Positions 9,650-18,915 of a stretch of DNA of 64,000 nt are shown here, piece by piece. Each line of letters opens with the position of its first letter. Within the stretch, counting starts at the first letter, position 1. Under the pieces are notes generated by a model, which made no database searches, was not told the origin of the DNA, and was given only the letters and a program-made list of their open reading frames with translations. Both the position numbers and the translations under genes were made by a program. Source of the DNA: Bacteroidota bacterium (GTDB lineage: Bacteria; Bacteroidota; Bacteroidia; Cytophagales; Cyclobacteriaceae); assembly GCA_023428695.1 (NCBI GenBank), contig JAEYWY010000015.1, positions 62,001-126,000 of the forward strand. The letters run 5' to 3'.

Positions 9650-10282
9650 TCAGATCAGGCGCTCCTGATTTGCCTTGGCAATCGCTTCTGACTTGCTGTT
9701 GACCTGGAGTTTGGAGTAAATATTCTTGATGTGCGTCTTTGCCGTCTCCTTCGATATAAAAAGCTCTTCGGAAATCTGCGTGTACGTCTTCCCCTCTGAT
9801 ATGAGCTGAAGGATTTCGGTTTCTCTTTTTGTAAGTGGCGAATTCGGATTCACATGAAAGTTGTCTATAACCATACGTGCGATTTTACTGCTCATTGGTG
9901 CACCACCCCGGGTAATTTCTTCCAGTGCTGTCAGCAGTTCGAGGTAATTGGCACTCTTCGTAATATATCCCGATGCACCGGCCTTAAGTGCTTCAAATAC
10001 AAGCTCGCTATCTTCATAAACGGAAACCATGATTATGTCAGTATGCGGGGCTTTGTCTTTTATCACTTTCGTTCCCTGAATTCCGTTGATTCCCGGAAGT
10101 TCAATGTCCATCAACACGATCTCCGGCCTGTCGCGGTGCAGATTCTCGATAGCATCCTCGACGCGTCCATACGCATTAACGACCATGAACTTTTGTGAAC
10201 TGTTTACGATCAACGAAAAACTGTTCCGGATTTCATCGTCGTCTTCAACTATCAGCACTCTTTTTTTGAATGGCAATCCCAT
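9650..10282 (-). CDS. NarL/LuxR-type two-component response regulator
   Basis: A 210-residue regulator. The receiver domain occupies about 6-125, with acidic pocket EDDD (13-16), phosphoacceptor Asp59 in LMDIELPG, and the late Lys in YITKSA. The C-terminal LuxR-type helix-turn-helix runs from about 148 to 193 (LTKRETEILQLISEGKTYTQ, then KTHIKNIYSKL). It overlaps the 3' end of the histidine kinase gene by 38 bases, so the two are translationally linked and form a pair. The adjacent SusC operon is a plausible target by proximity, but no operator could be identified. Confidence 0.92.
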   Translation of the reverse strand: MGLPFKKRVLIVEDDDEIRNSFSLIVNSSQKFMVVNAYGRVEDAIENLHRDRPEIVLMDIELPGINGIQGTKVIKDKAPHTDIIMVSVYEDSELVFEALKAGASGYITKSANYLELLTALEEITRGGAPMSSKIARMVIDNFHVNPNSPLTKRETEILQLISEGKTYTQISEELFISKETAKTHIKNIYSKLQVNSKSEAIAKANQERLI

Positions 10283-13262
10283 AATGCAGTTTTTTTAGTT
10301 TTCTGAAATATATCGATATAACTGTGCCTTTACCCGGCGCGCTTTCAATTTCAAGACGAACGTTGATCTTCTCCGCCCGCTCGCGCATATTTCGCATACC
10401 CCTCTCGGGTGCTTCAATCTTCTCAGGTTCGTAACCCACCCCATCGTCCTCGAGGCAAAGCCGGAACTCCTCGTCGGAAACCTGTTGCAATGCAAGCGTA
10501 ACGTTTCTCGCGTTAGAGTACTTAAACGCGTTCGTCATCGCCTCCTTGAAAATGAGGTTCGCGTCCCGGCTGAATCCGTATGGTAGCCTTACCGTATCGC
10601 GAACCTTGTTTACCGCCCGGAAACTGATTCCCTTCTCATCAAAGAGTTTTTCACCGAAGTCGCGTATGTGAATAAACAATCGCGACAGCTCGTCATTGTT
10701 CGGATCGATTGACCAGATAAAATCCCGCGTGCCGGTGTACAAATACTTCGCCGACTGTTCCACCTTCCCATACAGGTCCGCATGATGCTGGCGGTTAGTT
10801 CCGTTCATTTTAAGAAGGCTGATGTAATTGATAATCCGCGTGAGCTGATTACCCATCTCATCGTGAAAATCCCGCGCGATATCCTTACGCACATTCTCCT
10901 GTTCCTTGAGCCGCACCCGTTCCATCAACAGCATGTGGCGTACCCGTTGACGGACCCTCATGTACAAGATGGTCGTCACCAATATGCCCAGGAACACCAT
11001 CACTCCGATCATAAACGATGTTCGGGCATAAAAGGGTGTCTTAATCAGAAAATTGTATGAAAAAACATTCTCCTCCCAATTCCCCTCAAACCCGGTACTC
11101 ATAACCATGAACGTATACTCCCCGGGAGGAAGGTTACTGTACGTCACTTCAGAATTTGACGAAGGCGGCGACCAGGTCTTGTCGAACCCTTGTAGAAAAT
11201 ATTTGAACTTGACCGATTTGGGATTACGCTTGTCAACCTTGTTGAACCTGAACGTAATGTGATTTTTGTCGGGCGGAAGTTTCAGATTAACGGGTATATT
11301 GAAAAATCCGGATTTACCGTCGGCGTAACGGTGTGCTGAAAATTCGCCGTAAAATAATTCCACCTCGGTCAGATGCAGCTTGAAAGGTTCACTCTGCTCG
11401 CGTTTGTAACCGTTGAATGCATAAATGCCGTCAACAAGACCGAAGTACTTGTTATCGTCAAAAATGCAGAACGCGTTCTGATTTGTTTCAACGCCGGTCA
11501 GGCCGTTGTCATAGTCATAGTGAATTTGTTCCGTAACCTGAAGGCGCTCGTCCACAACGATACGGGTAATGCCTTTTTCACTGCCCACCCACAGATACCC
11601 ATCCGGATCAGGTGCAGTGAAGTATATGAAGTCGGACGTAAGTCCGTCCTTCGTGGTAATAAATTTCCTCGCTGTTGTTTTCGGATTGTATGCCACGATG
11701 CCGGCGCCGCCCGTGCTGGCAAGGATCAGCGAGTCACGATAAGGATGCAACGCGATGACTGAAGTATTTTCGAGACCTTCAATGTCTACCTGCTTTACCT
11801 GACCATTAGAGACTTCCATAAGACCAAACTCATCGCCGGCGAATACCCTGCCGTGATATTTTGAATAAAGCAGAGTCATGATCAGATTCGAATTCAACCC
11901 ATCGTCTACGGTGTACCGTTTGACAACATCACCATTTACATGAACGATGCCTCCGCCTGCAGTGGCAAGCCAGATTTCGCCCTTGTCATCAAACTGCACG
12001 TTCAGTATGCCGGGGCTAAACGAACCGAACGGAAACGTTCGCCACTGAAATGAGTCGGTGACACGGTCGTACTTACCAAGCCCGGCGGCACCGCCGGCAT
12101 ACAAAACTCCTTCAGGAGACTCAGTGACATAGTACACACCTCTGCTTCTTGTATTCGGTGGCATCTCGTACGTTGTCACTTTCCCTTTTCGAATCCTGTA
12201 AAGTCCTTTTGAGACCGAACCTATCCACGTGGCTCCGTCCCTGTCGTGATGAATGGACACGATGTAGGTAAGGTTTGGCGAAGCACACCGATCAAAATCC
12301 TGAACGAAATATTTGTACAAACCGGAGCCATTACTTCCAAGCCATGTGTTTCCTTCGGAGTCGACAAGTATGTTAATCACGGCTATATCGCGAAGCACAG
12401 TGTCGGCCTTGACTTTACCGTCCCTGATCGTTTCCTTGAGCAGAATCTCATCACGAAGGGTGGTCCAGTACACATCGTGCACGCTATCATAAAGCAGGAT
12501 ACTATTCCTGATCGGCAATTCCCGTTGCACGAACTCGCGGCGTGCCAGGTCAACAGACACATATCCGACATCGGTGTTCATCCAAAGTTCGCCGTTGCGT
12601 TCAAAGACACCGAGTATCCTTTTGAAACGCTCGTTTATATCAACGAAGAAGTCTTCTTCTCCGGGGCGGCGAACCAGGAGGGATTGCTTATTCAATGCAA
12701 AATAGAAAGTGCCATCGCTGGTCATGCGGGCAAACATGATCAATGGTTCACGACTTCCGTCTGTGCCCGGGAGGATTGGTTTTGACCAGTAGTGAACGCT
12801 GTCGTTGTGAATCTTGCCGATATTCCCCGGCGCTGACATAAAAAAGATCGAGTCACCGAACTCGAAGATGCGGCGAAGTCGGGTGGCATTTGCCCGTGAT
12901 CCGGGTTGCTCGAACTTTTTGAAGTTCAATCCATCAAATTTCGTGATGCCGCGGGGGTGGACGATCCAGAGATTTTGTTTTTTGTCAAGCAAAAGGTAGT
13001 TAACGGTGTTACTTTGAAGGCCATCCAGGGTGGTATATACCTTAAAATCGCGGCCGTCAAAACGTGCAATACCCCCGCCTTCGGTACCGACCCACAAATA
13101 TCCGTTGACGTCTTCCACCATGGCCTTGACTTGTGATTGGGGAAGGCCGTCGATTGCCTTGAAATTCCTAAGGGAATAGTTGTAGTTCTGACCCTGCAAA
13201 TCAGCCAAAATCAACCCAAAAACCAACAAAAAAATGGCGCGCATAAACAAATCAAACCTCAA
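10245..13262 (-). CDS. Propeller-type sensor histidine kinase (Reg_prop/Y_Y_Y/HisKA_3)
   Basis: A 1005-residue membrane kinase. After a short signal sequence come many two-component regulator propeller repeats of the type DGLPQSQVKAMVEDVNGYLW and GYLWVGSEKGITR (about 35-640), a Y_Y_Y beta-sandwich (FKYFLQGFDKTWS, about 690-745), and one membrane segment near 755-775. The cytoplasmic HisKA_3 box is ARDFHDEMGNQLTRI with the phospho-His at residue 800, and an HATPase_c domain with DDGVGYEPEKI and GKGTVISIYF closes the protein. HisKA_3 kinases pair with NarL regulators, as here. The periplasmic propeller probably senses a nutrient-related ligand. Confidence 0.93.
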   Translation of the reverse strand: MRFDLFMRAIFLLVFGLILADLQGQNYNYSLRNFKAIDGLPQSQVKAMVEDVNGYLWVGTEGGGIARFDGRDFKVYTTLDGLQSNTVNYLLLDKKQNLWIVHPRGITKFDGLNFKKFEQPGSRANATRLRRIFEFGDSIFFMSAPGNIGKIHNDSVHYWSKPILPGTDGSREPLIMFARMTSDGTFYFALNKQSLLVRRPGEEDFFVDINERFKRILGVFERNGELWMNTDVGYVSVDLARREFVQRELPIRNSILLYDSVHDVYWTTLRDEILLKETIRDGKVKADTVLRDIAVINILVDSEGNTWLGSNGSGLYKYFVQDFDRCASPNLTYIVSIHHDRDGATWIGSVSKGLYRIRKGKVTTYEMPPNTRSRGVYYVTESPEGVLYAGGAAGLGKYDRVTDSFQWRTFPFGSFSPGILNVQFDDKGEIWLATAGGGIVHVNGDVVKRYTVDDGLNSNLIMTLLYSKYHGRVFAGDEFGLMEVSNGQVKQVDIEGLENTSVIALHPYRDSLILASTGGAGIVAYNPKTTARKFITTKDGLTSDFIYFTAPDPDGYLWVGSEKGITRIVVDERLQVTEQIHYDYDNGLTGVETNQNAFCIFDDNKYFGLVDGIYAFNGYKREQSEPFKLHLTEVELFYGEFSAHRYADGKSGFFNIPVNLKLPPDKNHITFRFNKVDKRNPKSVKFKYFLQGFDKTWSPPSSNSEVTYSNLPPGEYTFMVMSTGFEGNWEENVFSYNFLIKTPFYARTSFMIGVMVFLGILVTTILYMRVRQRVRHMLLMERVRLKEQENVRKDIARDFHDEMGNQLTRIINYISLLKMNGTNRQHHADLYGKVEQSAKYLYTGTRDFIWSIDPNNDELSRLFIHIRDFGEKLFDEKGISFRAVNKVRDTVRLPYGFSRDANLIFKEAMTNAFKYSNARNVTLALQQVSDEEFRLCLEDDGVGYEPEKIEAPERGMRNMRERAEKINVRLEIESAPGKGTVISIYFRKLKKLHYGIAIQKKSADS

Positions 13263-13462
13263 GGTATAGGATATAATGCTTTAACGTAATACCGCGTGTT
13301 GCGGGATAATCCTGCCATGCCGTCTGTCAGGCGATAGTGCCATTGAACAAAGTTTCAGGCCCGCAAAAACACCAGATTCACCTGAAAAAAGTGCGCAGCC
13401 GTGCCGATTTGTTCTTGTGACTTTATAAAAAGGTTCGGATTATAGAACTGTAATTGCCTCGC

Positions 13463-14029
13463 ATGTCGGAAGCAGAACTAAGGCAGGAGTATCAAATACT
13501 ACAGCGGTCAAAGAAAGATCCGAAAGCCTTCGGCATGCTGTACGAAAAACACTTTGATCGGATTTTCAATTTTATCTACCGCCAGACCGACGACGAAGAT
13601 CTCACGTCTGACCTGTGTTCTCAAACATTTCTGATCGCTTTGAATAACCTCGACAAATACGAGTTCAGAGGCGTGCCCTTCTCAGCATGGTTGTACAAAA
13701 TCGCGAGCAACGAAGTGAACAAGCATTATCGAAAGCTGAAGCATGACAAGGTATTCAGCATCGAGGAAATGCGCGTGCGCGAACTGATGGAAATGGCCAA
13801 CGAAGGCTGGGACGAGGAACTGATTCAGCAGCTGCTTCGGTACCTTAAGGAACTTCCGACAGAAATGCTGGAGGTGCTTGAACTCCGCTTTTTTGAAGAC
13901 AAGGATTTTAAAGAAATTGCATTCATTCTCGATATTACTGAAAGCGGTGCCAAAATGCGAACGTACCGGGCTCTTGACAGACTACGGAAAAACTTTAATT
14001 TAAGAATCAAGTACGATGGGAAGGAATGA
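13463..14029 (+). CDS. ECF-type RNA polymerase sigma-70 factor
   Basis: A 188-residue sigma factor. Region 2 lies at about 20-90 (DRIFNFIYRQTDDEDLTSDL, then PFSAWLYKIASNEVNKHYRK), and region 4 at about 125-180 (LPTEMLEVLELRFFEDKDFK, then ESGAKMRTYRALDRLRK). I chose the ATG at 13463; a TTG three codons earlier is possible. It is divergent from the sensor kinase gene. Its 3' end overlaps the next small gene by 14 bases, so the two are probably co-translated, in the way sigma and regulator genes often are. Confidence 0.88.
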   Translation: MSEAELRQEYQILQRSKKDPKAFGMLYEKHFDRIFNFIYRQTDDEDLTSDLCSQTFLIALNNLDKYEFRGVPFSAWLYKIASNEVNKHYRKLKHDKVFSIEEMRVRELMEMANEGWDEELIQQLLRYLKELPTEMLEVLELRFFEDKDFKEIAFILDITESGAKMRTYRALDRLRKNFNLRIKYDGKE

Positions 14030-14315
14030 GATCAGATTGCGAAGACATAGCATGAGTTCCGGCAGGATTGCCCAGCACCGGAACTATGGGGAACTCATGG
14101 CCCGTCATGAGAAGGAGCAACGGCTGAAGCGCATATCACGCATGTTTATCTATTTCCTCATCATACTCTTCATGATCATACTGTTCCTGTTTGTCAGGGA
14201 GTGGGAAAAATCCCAAAGGGAAAAACAGAAGACGAAAACATCGCTCGTTATCACCTCAACCACTGACGTAAAAAATTCGATCGCCGGGCTTTCAGACCAC
14301 CCTCGTTTGCCTTAA
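14016..14315 (+). CDS. Small single-pass membrane protein coupled to ECF sigma
   Basis: A 99-residue protein with a basic N-terminal half (about 45 residues, many Arg/Lys/His/Glu), one strongly hydrophobic segment near 46-64 (IYFLIILFMIILFLF), and a charged C-terminal tail. It starts within the sigma factor gene, in another frame. The position is that of an anti-sigma factor, but I see no ASD or zinc-binding anti-sigma motif (no HxxxCxxC). So it may be a minimal membrane tether or just a co-translated protein of unknown role. Confidence 0.65.
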   Translation: MGRNEIRLRRHSMSSGRIAQHRNYGELMARHEKEQRLKRISRMFIYFLIILFMIILFLFVREWEKSQREKQKTKTSLVITSTTDVKNSIAGLSDHPRLP

Positions 14316-14354
14316 ATGCGTATCTTCACCGTCTGAAAACCAAACCTTTTACCT

Positions 14355-15365
14355 ATGAATTACCGTGTCCTGGCATTGGCATTTACCGTGCTTGTTGGTT
14401 GTAAGATGAGTGATCAGAAAAGTACTACTGAAAACAACGTCGCCACTGTCGAGCGGTCTGACCCGGCTCTTGATGAACTGATCGGTAAAGACCCCGTCAT
14501 TGAAGTGATCGGCGAAGGCTATGAATGGAGCGAGGGCCCGGTATGGGTGGCGCAGCACAAGATGTTACTGTTCTCCGATGTTCCCAAAAACATCGTATAC
14601 AAATGGACCGAAGAGAAAGGCGTTGAAGAGTATCTCACACCTTCAGGCTATTCCGGTGAAGGTCAATATTCGCGTGAACCCGGAAGCAACGGGCTGGCGT
14701 TGTCGAAGGACGGCAGACTCGTTCTTTGCCAGCACGGAGACAGAAAAGTAGCTGTAATGGATGCGCCGCTCAATGATCCGACGCCGGTATTTGTCACACT
14801 TGCTGACAATCACGACGGCAAAAAGCTGAATAGTCCCAACGATGTAGTTGTTCACAGCAATGGTGAGTTGTTCTTCACAGACCCACCATACGGTTTGCCA
14901 AATCAGGCAGAAGATACTACGAAAGAAACACCGTATCAGGGCGTGTACAAGATCAGTAGTGATGGCAGAGTTATCCTCCTTGTCGATTCGCTGACGCGAC
15001 CTAACGGGATTGCGTTTCTCGCCGGCGAGCGTACCCTGATCGTTGCAAACTCTGATCCCGCCAAAGCGATGTGGTATGCATTCGACCTTGAAGGTGACAG
15101 CGCTGTTAACGCGCGCGTGTTTTACGATGCCACACCAAATGCAAAGAACAGGGAGCCCGGTCTTCCTGATGGTGTTCGCGTCGACTCGAAAGGGAATGTG
15201 TACGCAACCGGCCCCGGAGGTATCTGGATATTCAATGGTGACGGCAAAGTCCTCGGCAGAATACGCCTTAACGGACCGGCTGCGAATTGTGCATTGAGCG
15301 ACGATGAAAAAACGCTTTTCATTACCGCCGACATGCATCTGCTTCGCATAAAGCTCCGCGATTAG
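14355..15365 (+). CDS. SMP-30/gluconolactonase-like lipoprotein
   Basis: A 336-residue lipoprotein: leader ending in LVGC at residues 13-16, then a six-bladed beta-propeller of the SMP-30/gluconolaconase/LRE family. Characteristic segments are GYEWSEGPVWV (first blade, with the metal-binding Glu), SPNDVVVHSNGELFFTDPPYG, RPNGIAFLAGERTL and DGVRVDSKGNVYATGPGGIW. Such enzymes hydrolyse sugar lactones or related esters with a divalent metal. Because of the lipobox it probably acts in the periplasm or on the outer membrane. The true substrate is unknown. Confidence 0.88.
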   Translation: MNYRVLALAFTVLVGCKMSDQKSTTENNVATVERSDPALDELIGKDPVIEVIGEGYEWSEGPVWVAQHKMLLFSDVPKNIVYKWTEEKGVEEYLTPSGYSGEGQYSREPGSNGLALSKDGRLVLCQHGDRKVAVMDAPLNDPTPVFVTLADNHDGKKLNSPNDVVVHSNGELFFTDPPYGLPNQAEDTTKETPYQGVYKISSDGRVILLVDSLTRPNGIAFLAGERTLIVANSDPAKAMWYAFDLEGDSAVNARVFYDATPNAKNREPGLPDGVRVDSKGNVYATGPGGIWIFNGDGKVLGRIRLNGPAANCALSDDEKTLFITADMHLLRIKLRD

Positions 15366-15437
15366 TTCAAGACTCAATCGGGGTGTTCCTGCTTTACCAA
15401 CTGGAATATATTTTTATGTATCCCTGGAAAGGACAGT

Positions 15438-16229
15438 ATGGAACACCTCTTTTATTTCCTGACCCGCGATTTTTGGCAATCACCGTGGCTCGTCTTATTG
15501 TTCACAACATCGCTGTTTGTTGTGGTATTCCTCCGATATCTGCTTGCGGCCGGTATTTACCGCCTTGCACTTTCGCGGTGGTTCCAGCGAAAGCCGATAA
15601 ATGGTAATCATTCCGACACCAGCCGACGTCGCAAAGAAATCCAATGGGCAATGCTGTCATCAATCATTTTTGCCATTCTCGCGGCACTGACGTGGCTCGC
15701 GTACCAGTATGAATTGACACGTCTCTATACAGATATCGACGCATTCGGAATCGCCTACTTCATCGTAAGTATTCCACTGCTTCTGTTTCTTTACGAAACA
15801 TACTACTACTGGCTTCACCGGTGGATGCACAGGCCTGGAATATTCAGCATTGTCCATCGTGTACACCACCAAAGCGTTCACACATCAGTATTTACGTCGT
15901 TCTCTTTTCATCCGCTGGAAGCAATCCTGCAATTCATTTTCTTACCGGTGATTGTCATGATCATTCCGGTGCATTACGCAGCAATCGCAATTGTACTTTC
16001 TTTAATGACGATTTCGGCCGTGGTCAACCACGCCGGCGTTGAGATCTTCCCGAAAAATTTTACAATACATCCGATCGGACGATGGTTAATTGGCGCGACG
16101 CACCACGACATACATCACAAAGATTTCCGAAAGAACTTTGGTCTTTACTTTACATTCTGGGACGAATGGATGAACACCGCGAGTGAAAAATTCGCGGAAC
16201 AGTTTAATAAGAATACGATGGAGGATTAG
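15438..16229 (+). CDS. Sterol desaturase/fatty acid hydroxylase superfamily membrane protein
   Basis: A 263-residue membrane protein with four or more hydrophobic segments and the three histidine clusters of the di-iron superfamily: HRWMH at 127, HRVHH at 140, and HHDIHH near 222. Family members hydroxylate or desaturate lipids using oxygen and an electron donor. Its stop overlaps by 4 bases the stop of a convergent gene coding for a flavin/2Fe-2S reductase, which is a plausible electron supplier; that link is inference from proximity only. Confidence 0.88.
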   Translation: MEHLFYFLTRDFWQSPWLVLLFTTSLFVVVFLRYLLAAGIYRLALSRWFQRKPINGNHSDTSRRRKEIQWAMLSSIIFAILAALTWLAYQYELTRLYTDIDAFGIAYFIVSIPLLLFLYETYYYWLHRWMHRPGIFSIVHRVHHQSVHTSVFTSFSFHPLEAILQFIFLPVIVMIIPVHYAAIAIVLSLMTISAVVNHAGVEIFPKNFTIHPIGRWLIGATHHDIHHKDFRKNFGLYFTFWDEWMNTASEKFAEQFNKNTMED

Positions 16230-17347
16230 CCTATTTCGATAACAACGTCATCAGTCAACGGGTGGCCTACGCAGGTGAGCACGTACCCTTCGGCGCGCTC
16301 TGATTGCGAGAGTCCCTCCTCCTCATCGAGTTTGACTTTTCCGGACAACGCCTTTCCACGGCAGGCGGTACAGAGTCCGCTCTGGCAGGAGTATGGAAGA
16401 TCGATCCCCTGATCGAGTGCAGTTTGTAGAATTGTATTTTCGGGTTCAACGACAAACTTGAATTCCTGGCCGTCATAGCGAATGGTGACCTCACGTGCTT
16501 TGAGTTCGCCGCTTTCAACTGCAGGGCTGGCTGTTTTATTCTCCTTGTCAATGGTACCCTGTACGAAACTCTCCTTGAATATTTTTTCCTTTGGAATATT
16601 TCGCAACGCGAGCAGGCTCTCGACATTTTTCATCATGCCTTCCGGTCCGCACATGAGGTACGTTGTATCGGCACCCCAATCCGGTATGCGTTCAAAAAGG
16701 CGTGTAAGCATATCGTGATTAAGCAGGCCTGAATAACCCTGCCAGTTCGCAGTCGCTGTATCGAGAATGTGAATTACATGCAGCCTGCCTTCGTGCGAGG
16801 TTTCCCATTTCTCGAGCTCCATCCGGAAGATTATGCTCTCCTCATCGCGGTTGCAATAAATCAGGGATACGATGCTGTTCGGCTCCTGGGTGAGAATACT
16901 TTTAATGATTGACATCATGGGCGTGATGCCGCTTCCGCCTGCGAACATAACGAGGTGCCGCTTACGGTTCGTATCAAATTCCGTAGTGAACTGACCCATC
17001 GGCTCCATGATGCGAATGGTCTGTCCTTCGGTGAGTTTGTCGTTAAGCCAGTTCGACATCAACCCGTTGTCGACGCGCTTAACGGTGACAGCAAGGTCTT
17101 TATCAGTAAAAGGTGACGAGCACAAGGAATACGCCCTGCGGATATCTTTTCCGTTAATTGATTGAATCAACGTGAGGAACTGGCCGGCCTTATAACGGAT
17201 TGCGTTCGCGGGCTGCTCAAAGACAATGGTAATGGCATCTTTGGTTTCCCGAATCACCTGTTTCACCCTCAAATCGTAGTAATGCGGACCTGCTGCAGGG
17301 GCAGGCGTCTCCTTCTTCTCTGACTTCTTGAAAAAGCTGAATGCCAT
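16226..17347 (-). CDS. Flavin/NAD(P)H oxidoreductase with 2Fe-2S domain (PaaE-like)
   Basis: A 373-residue cytoplasmic reductase. Order: FAD-binding domain (RAYSLCSSP, about 70-78), NAD(P)-binding domain (FAGGSGITPMMS; CGPEGMM), and a C-terminal plant-type ferredoxin domain with CQSGLCTACRG and a later C in YVLTCVGHP, i.e. the Cx4Cx2C...C cluster ligands. This is the architecture of PaaE and of reductases for oxygenases and desaturases. There are no other paa genes beside it, so phenylacetate metabolism is not supported. It may donate electrons to the convergent desaturase-like protein or to a lipid enzyme elsewhere. Confidence 0.88.
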   Translation of the reverse strand: MAFSFFKKSEKKETPAPAAGPHYYDLRVKQVIRETKDAITIVFEQPANAIRYKAGQFLTLIQSINGKDIRRAYSLCSSPFTDKDLAVTVKRVDNGLMSNWLNDKLTEGQTIRIMEPMGQFTTEFDTNRKRHLVMFAGGSGITPMMSIIKSILTQEPNSIVSLIYCNRDEESIIFRMELEKWETSHEGRLHVIHILDTATANWQGYSGLLNHDMLTRLFERIPDWGADTTYLMCGPEGMMKNVESLLALRNIPKEKIFKESFVQGTIDKENKTASPAVESGELKAREVTIRYDGQEFKFVVEPENTILQTALDQGIDLPYSCQSGLCTACRGKALSGKVKLDEEEGLSQSERAEGYVLTCVGHPLTDDVVIEIG

Positions 17348-17525
17348 TTTAATCTTTTCTATTCCAAACTAAGCGAATTGCCGGGTCCCGTCATGTGATC
17401 CGCGCAAATTCAGATACCTGACTCGTCTTTGGCGGTGCGCAAATGTAAGAAGGTTAGGCCGCTTTGAGTAATCAATTCTATGCGAAATTGCGCTGTTTTT
17501 GCAGATTTCTGGTGGCAAAGTTTAT

Positions 17526-17556
17526 TTTGCCTTCTTGGCGATACGGGTTACTTTTG
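17526..17556 (+). promoter_or_regulatory. Bacteroidota sigma-A promoter of purB
   Basis: TTTG at 17526-17529 and TACTTTTG at 17549-17556 match the TTTG / TAnnTTTG consensus with a 19-base spacer. Transcription would start near 17562, only about 11 bases before the purB ATG at 17573. This excludes the longer upstream reading of the gene. Confidence 0.75.
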
Positions 17557-17572
17557 CTTTTTACCAACCAGC

Positions 17573-18910
17573 ATGCAGTTAAATCCACTTACGGCAATTT
17601 CCCCGGTCGATGGCCGGTATTTCGAGACTTTAAAACCGCTTTCACCGTACTTTTCGGAGTTCGGACTCATCCGTTACAGGGTGCAGATCGAAATTGAATA
17701 CCTGATATCCCTTTCGGCGACTATCCATGAACTTGAAGACTTTCCGGCACATATGATCGTCGAAGTTCGTCGCATTTACAAGAACTTCACTGAAGCCCAC
17801 GCGCAGGAAATCAAGGATATTGAAAAGACGACCAATCACGACGTAAAGGCGGTCGAATATTTTTTGAAAAGCGAATTTGACCGGCTGAAACTGGGGCCAT
17901 TCAAGGAGTTCATCCATTTTGGCCTGACGTCACAAGACATCAACAACACTGCCGTACCGCTGTTGTTGAAAGAGTTCATGGAACGGGAGTTCTATCCGCT
18001 GATCGAGTTGCTGCTTACGCGTCTGCACACGATGGGAAAAGAATGGAAGTCGATTCCGATGCTCGCGTTTACACACGGGCAGCCGGCGTCACCTACCCGG
18101 CTTGGGAAGGAAATCATGGTTTTCGCCACGCGCCTGGAACGGCAGTTGCACCATCTGAAAACGGTGCCCTACTCAGCAAAATTCGGCGGTGCCACCGGGA
18201 ATTTTAACGCGCACCACGTGGCGTACCCTACGGTTGATTGGAACCGATTCGCCGAGGAGTTCTGCAGCCACCTCGGACTTGCGCGCAGTTTCCCGACAAC
18301 ACAAATTGAACATTACGATAACCTTGCCGCCTTCTTCGACGGCATGAAACGTATCAATACAATATTGCTGGATTTCAGTCGCGATGTATGGCAATACATT
18401 TCCATGAACTATTTCCGCCAAAAAATAAAAGAGGGTGAGGTTGGTTCGTCGGCGATGCCACACAAAGTTAACCCGATCGACTTTGAAAATGCTGAAGGCA
18501 ATCTCGGATTCGCCAACGCGATCTTTGAACACCTCGCTGCCAAACTTCCCATCTCAAGACTGCAACGCGACCTTACGGATTCAACCGTTATCCGAAACGT
18601 CGGCCTACCGATGGCGCACAGCTACCTCGCGATACAATCTCTTTTGAAAGGTATTACCAAACTTGAGTTGAATAAGGCGGCAATCGATCAGGATCTTGAA
18701 GATAACTGGGCCGTTGTCGCGGAAGCTATACAGACTATACTTCGCCGTACGGGTTACCCCAACCCATACGAAGCTCTCAAGGCACTCACACGTAAGAATG
18801 AAAAGATCACGCGTGAAGGTATCGCAGCTTTTATTGAGGGGCTTGATGTAAAGCCGGACGTACGCGAAGAACTGAAGAAGATAACGCCATTCACCTACAC
18901 CGGTATCTGA
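17573..18910 (+). CDS. purB: Adenylosuccinate lyase
   Basis: A 445-residue enzyme from the ATG at 17573, beginning MQLNPLTAISPVDGRYF as in the long (E. coli-type) PurB proteins. It splits succinylaminoimidazole carboxamide ribotide to AICAR and adenylosuccinate to AMP, both releasing fumarate, in purine synthesis. The fumarate-lyase signature GSSAMPHKVNP is present, along with FGLTSQDINNTA and TALPF-region equivalents (LPISRLQRDLTDSTV). The frame is open 31 codons upstream, but the promoter lies inside that stretch. Monocistronic; convergent with the TolC gene, 5 bases apart. Confidence 0.97.
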   Translation: MQLNPLTAISPVDGRYFETLKPLSPYFSEFGLIRYRVQIEIEYLISLSATIHELEDFPAHMIVEVRRIYKNFTEAHAQEIKDIEKTTNHDVKAVEYFLKSEFDRLKLGPFKEFIHFGLTSQDINNTAVPLLLKEFMEREFYPLIELLLTRLHTMGKEWKSIPMLAFTHGQPASPTRLGKEIMVFATRLERQLHHLKTVPYSAKFGGATGNFNAHHVAYPTVDWNRFAEEFCSHLGLARSFPTTQIEHYDNLAAFFDGMKRINTILLDFSRDVWQYISMNYFRQKIKEGEVGSSAMPHKVNPIDFENAEGNLGFANAIFEHLAAKLPISRLQRDLTDSTVIRNVGLPMAHSYLAIQSLLKGITKLELNKAAIDQDLEDNWAVVAEAIQTILRRTGYPNPYEALKALTRKNEKITREGIAAFIEGLDVKPDVREELKKITPFTYTGI

Positions 18911-18915
18911 CGTTT

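Noticed and set aside
14643..15377. 244-codon frame antisense to the SMP-30-like gene
   Set aside because: The sense strand encodes a recognisable propeller; the antisense has no family features.
16226..17347. Assignment as phenylacetyl-CoA epoxidase subunit E
   Set aside because: The architecture fits, but no paaABCD genes lie nearby; only a general PaaE-like reductase can be claimed.
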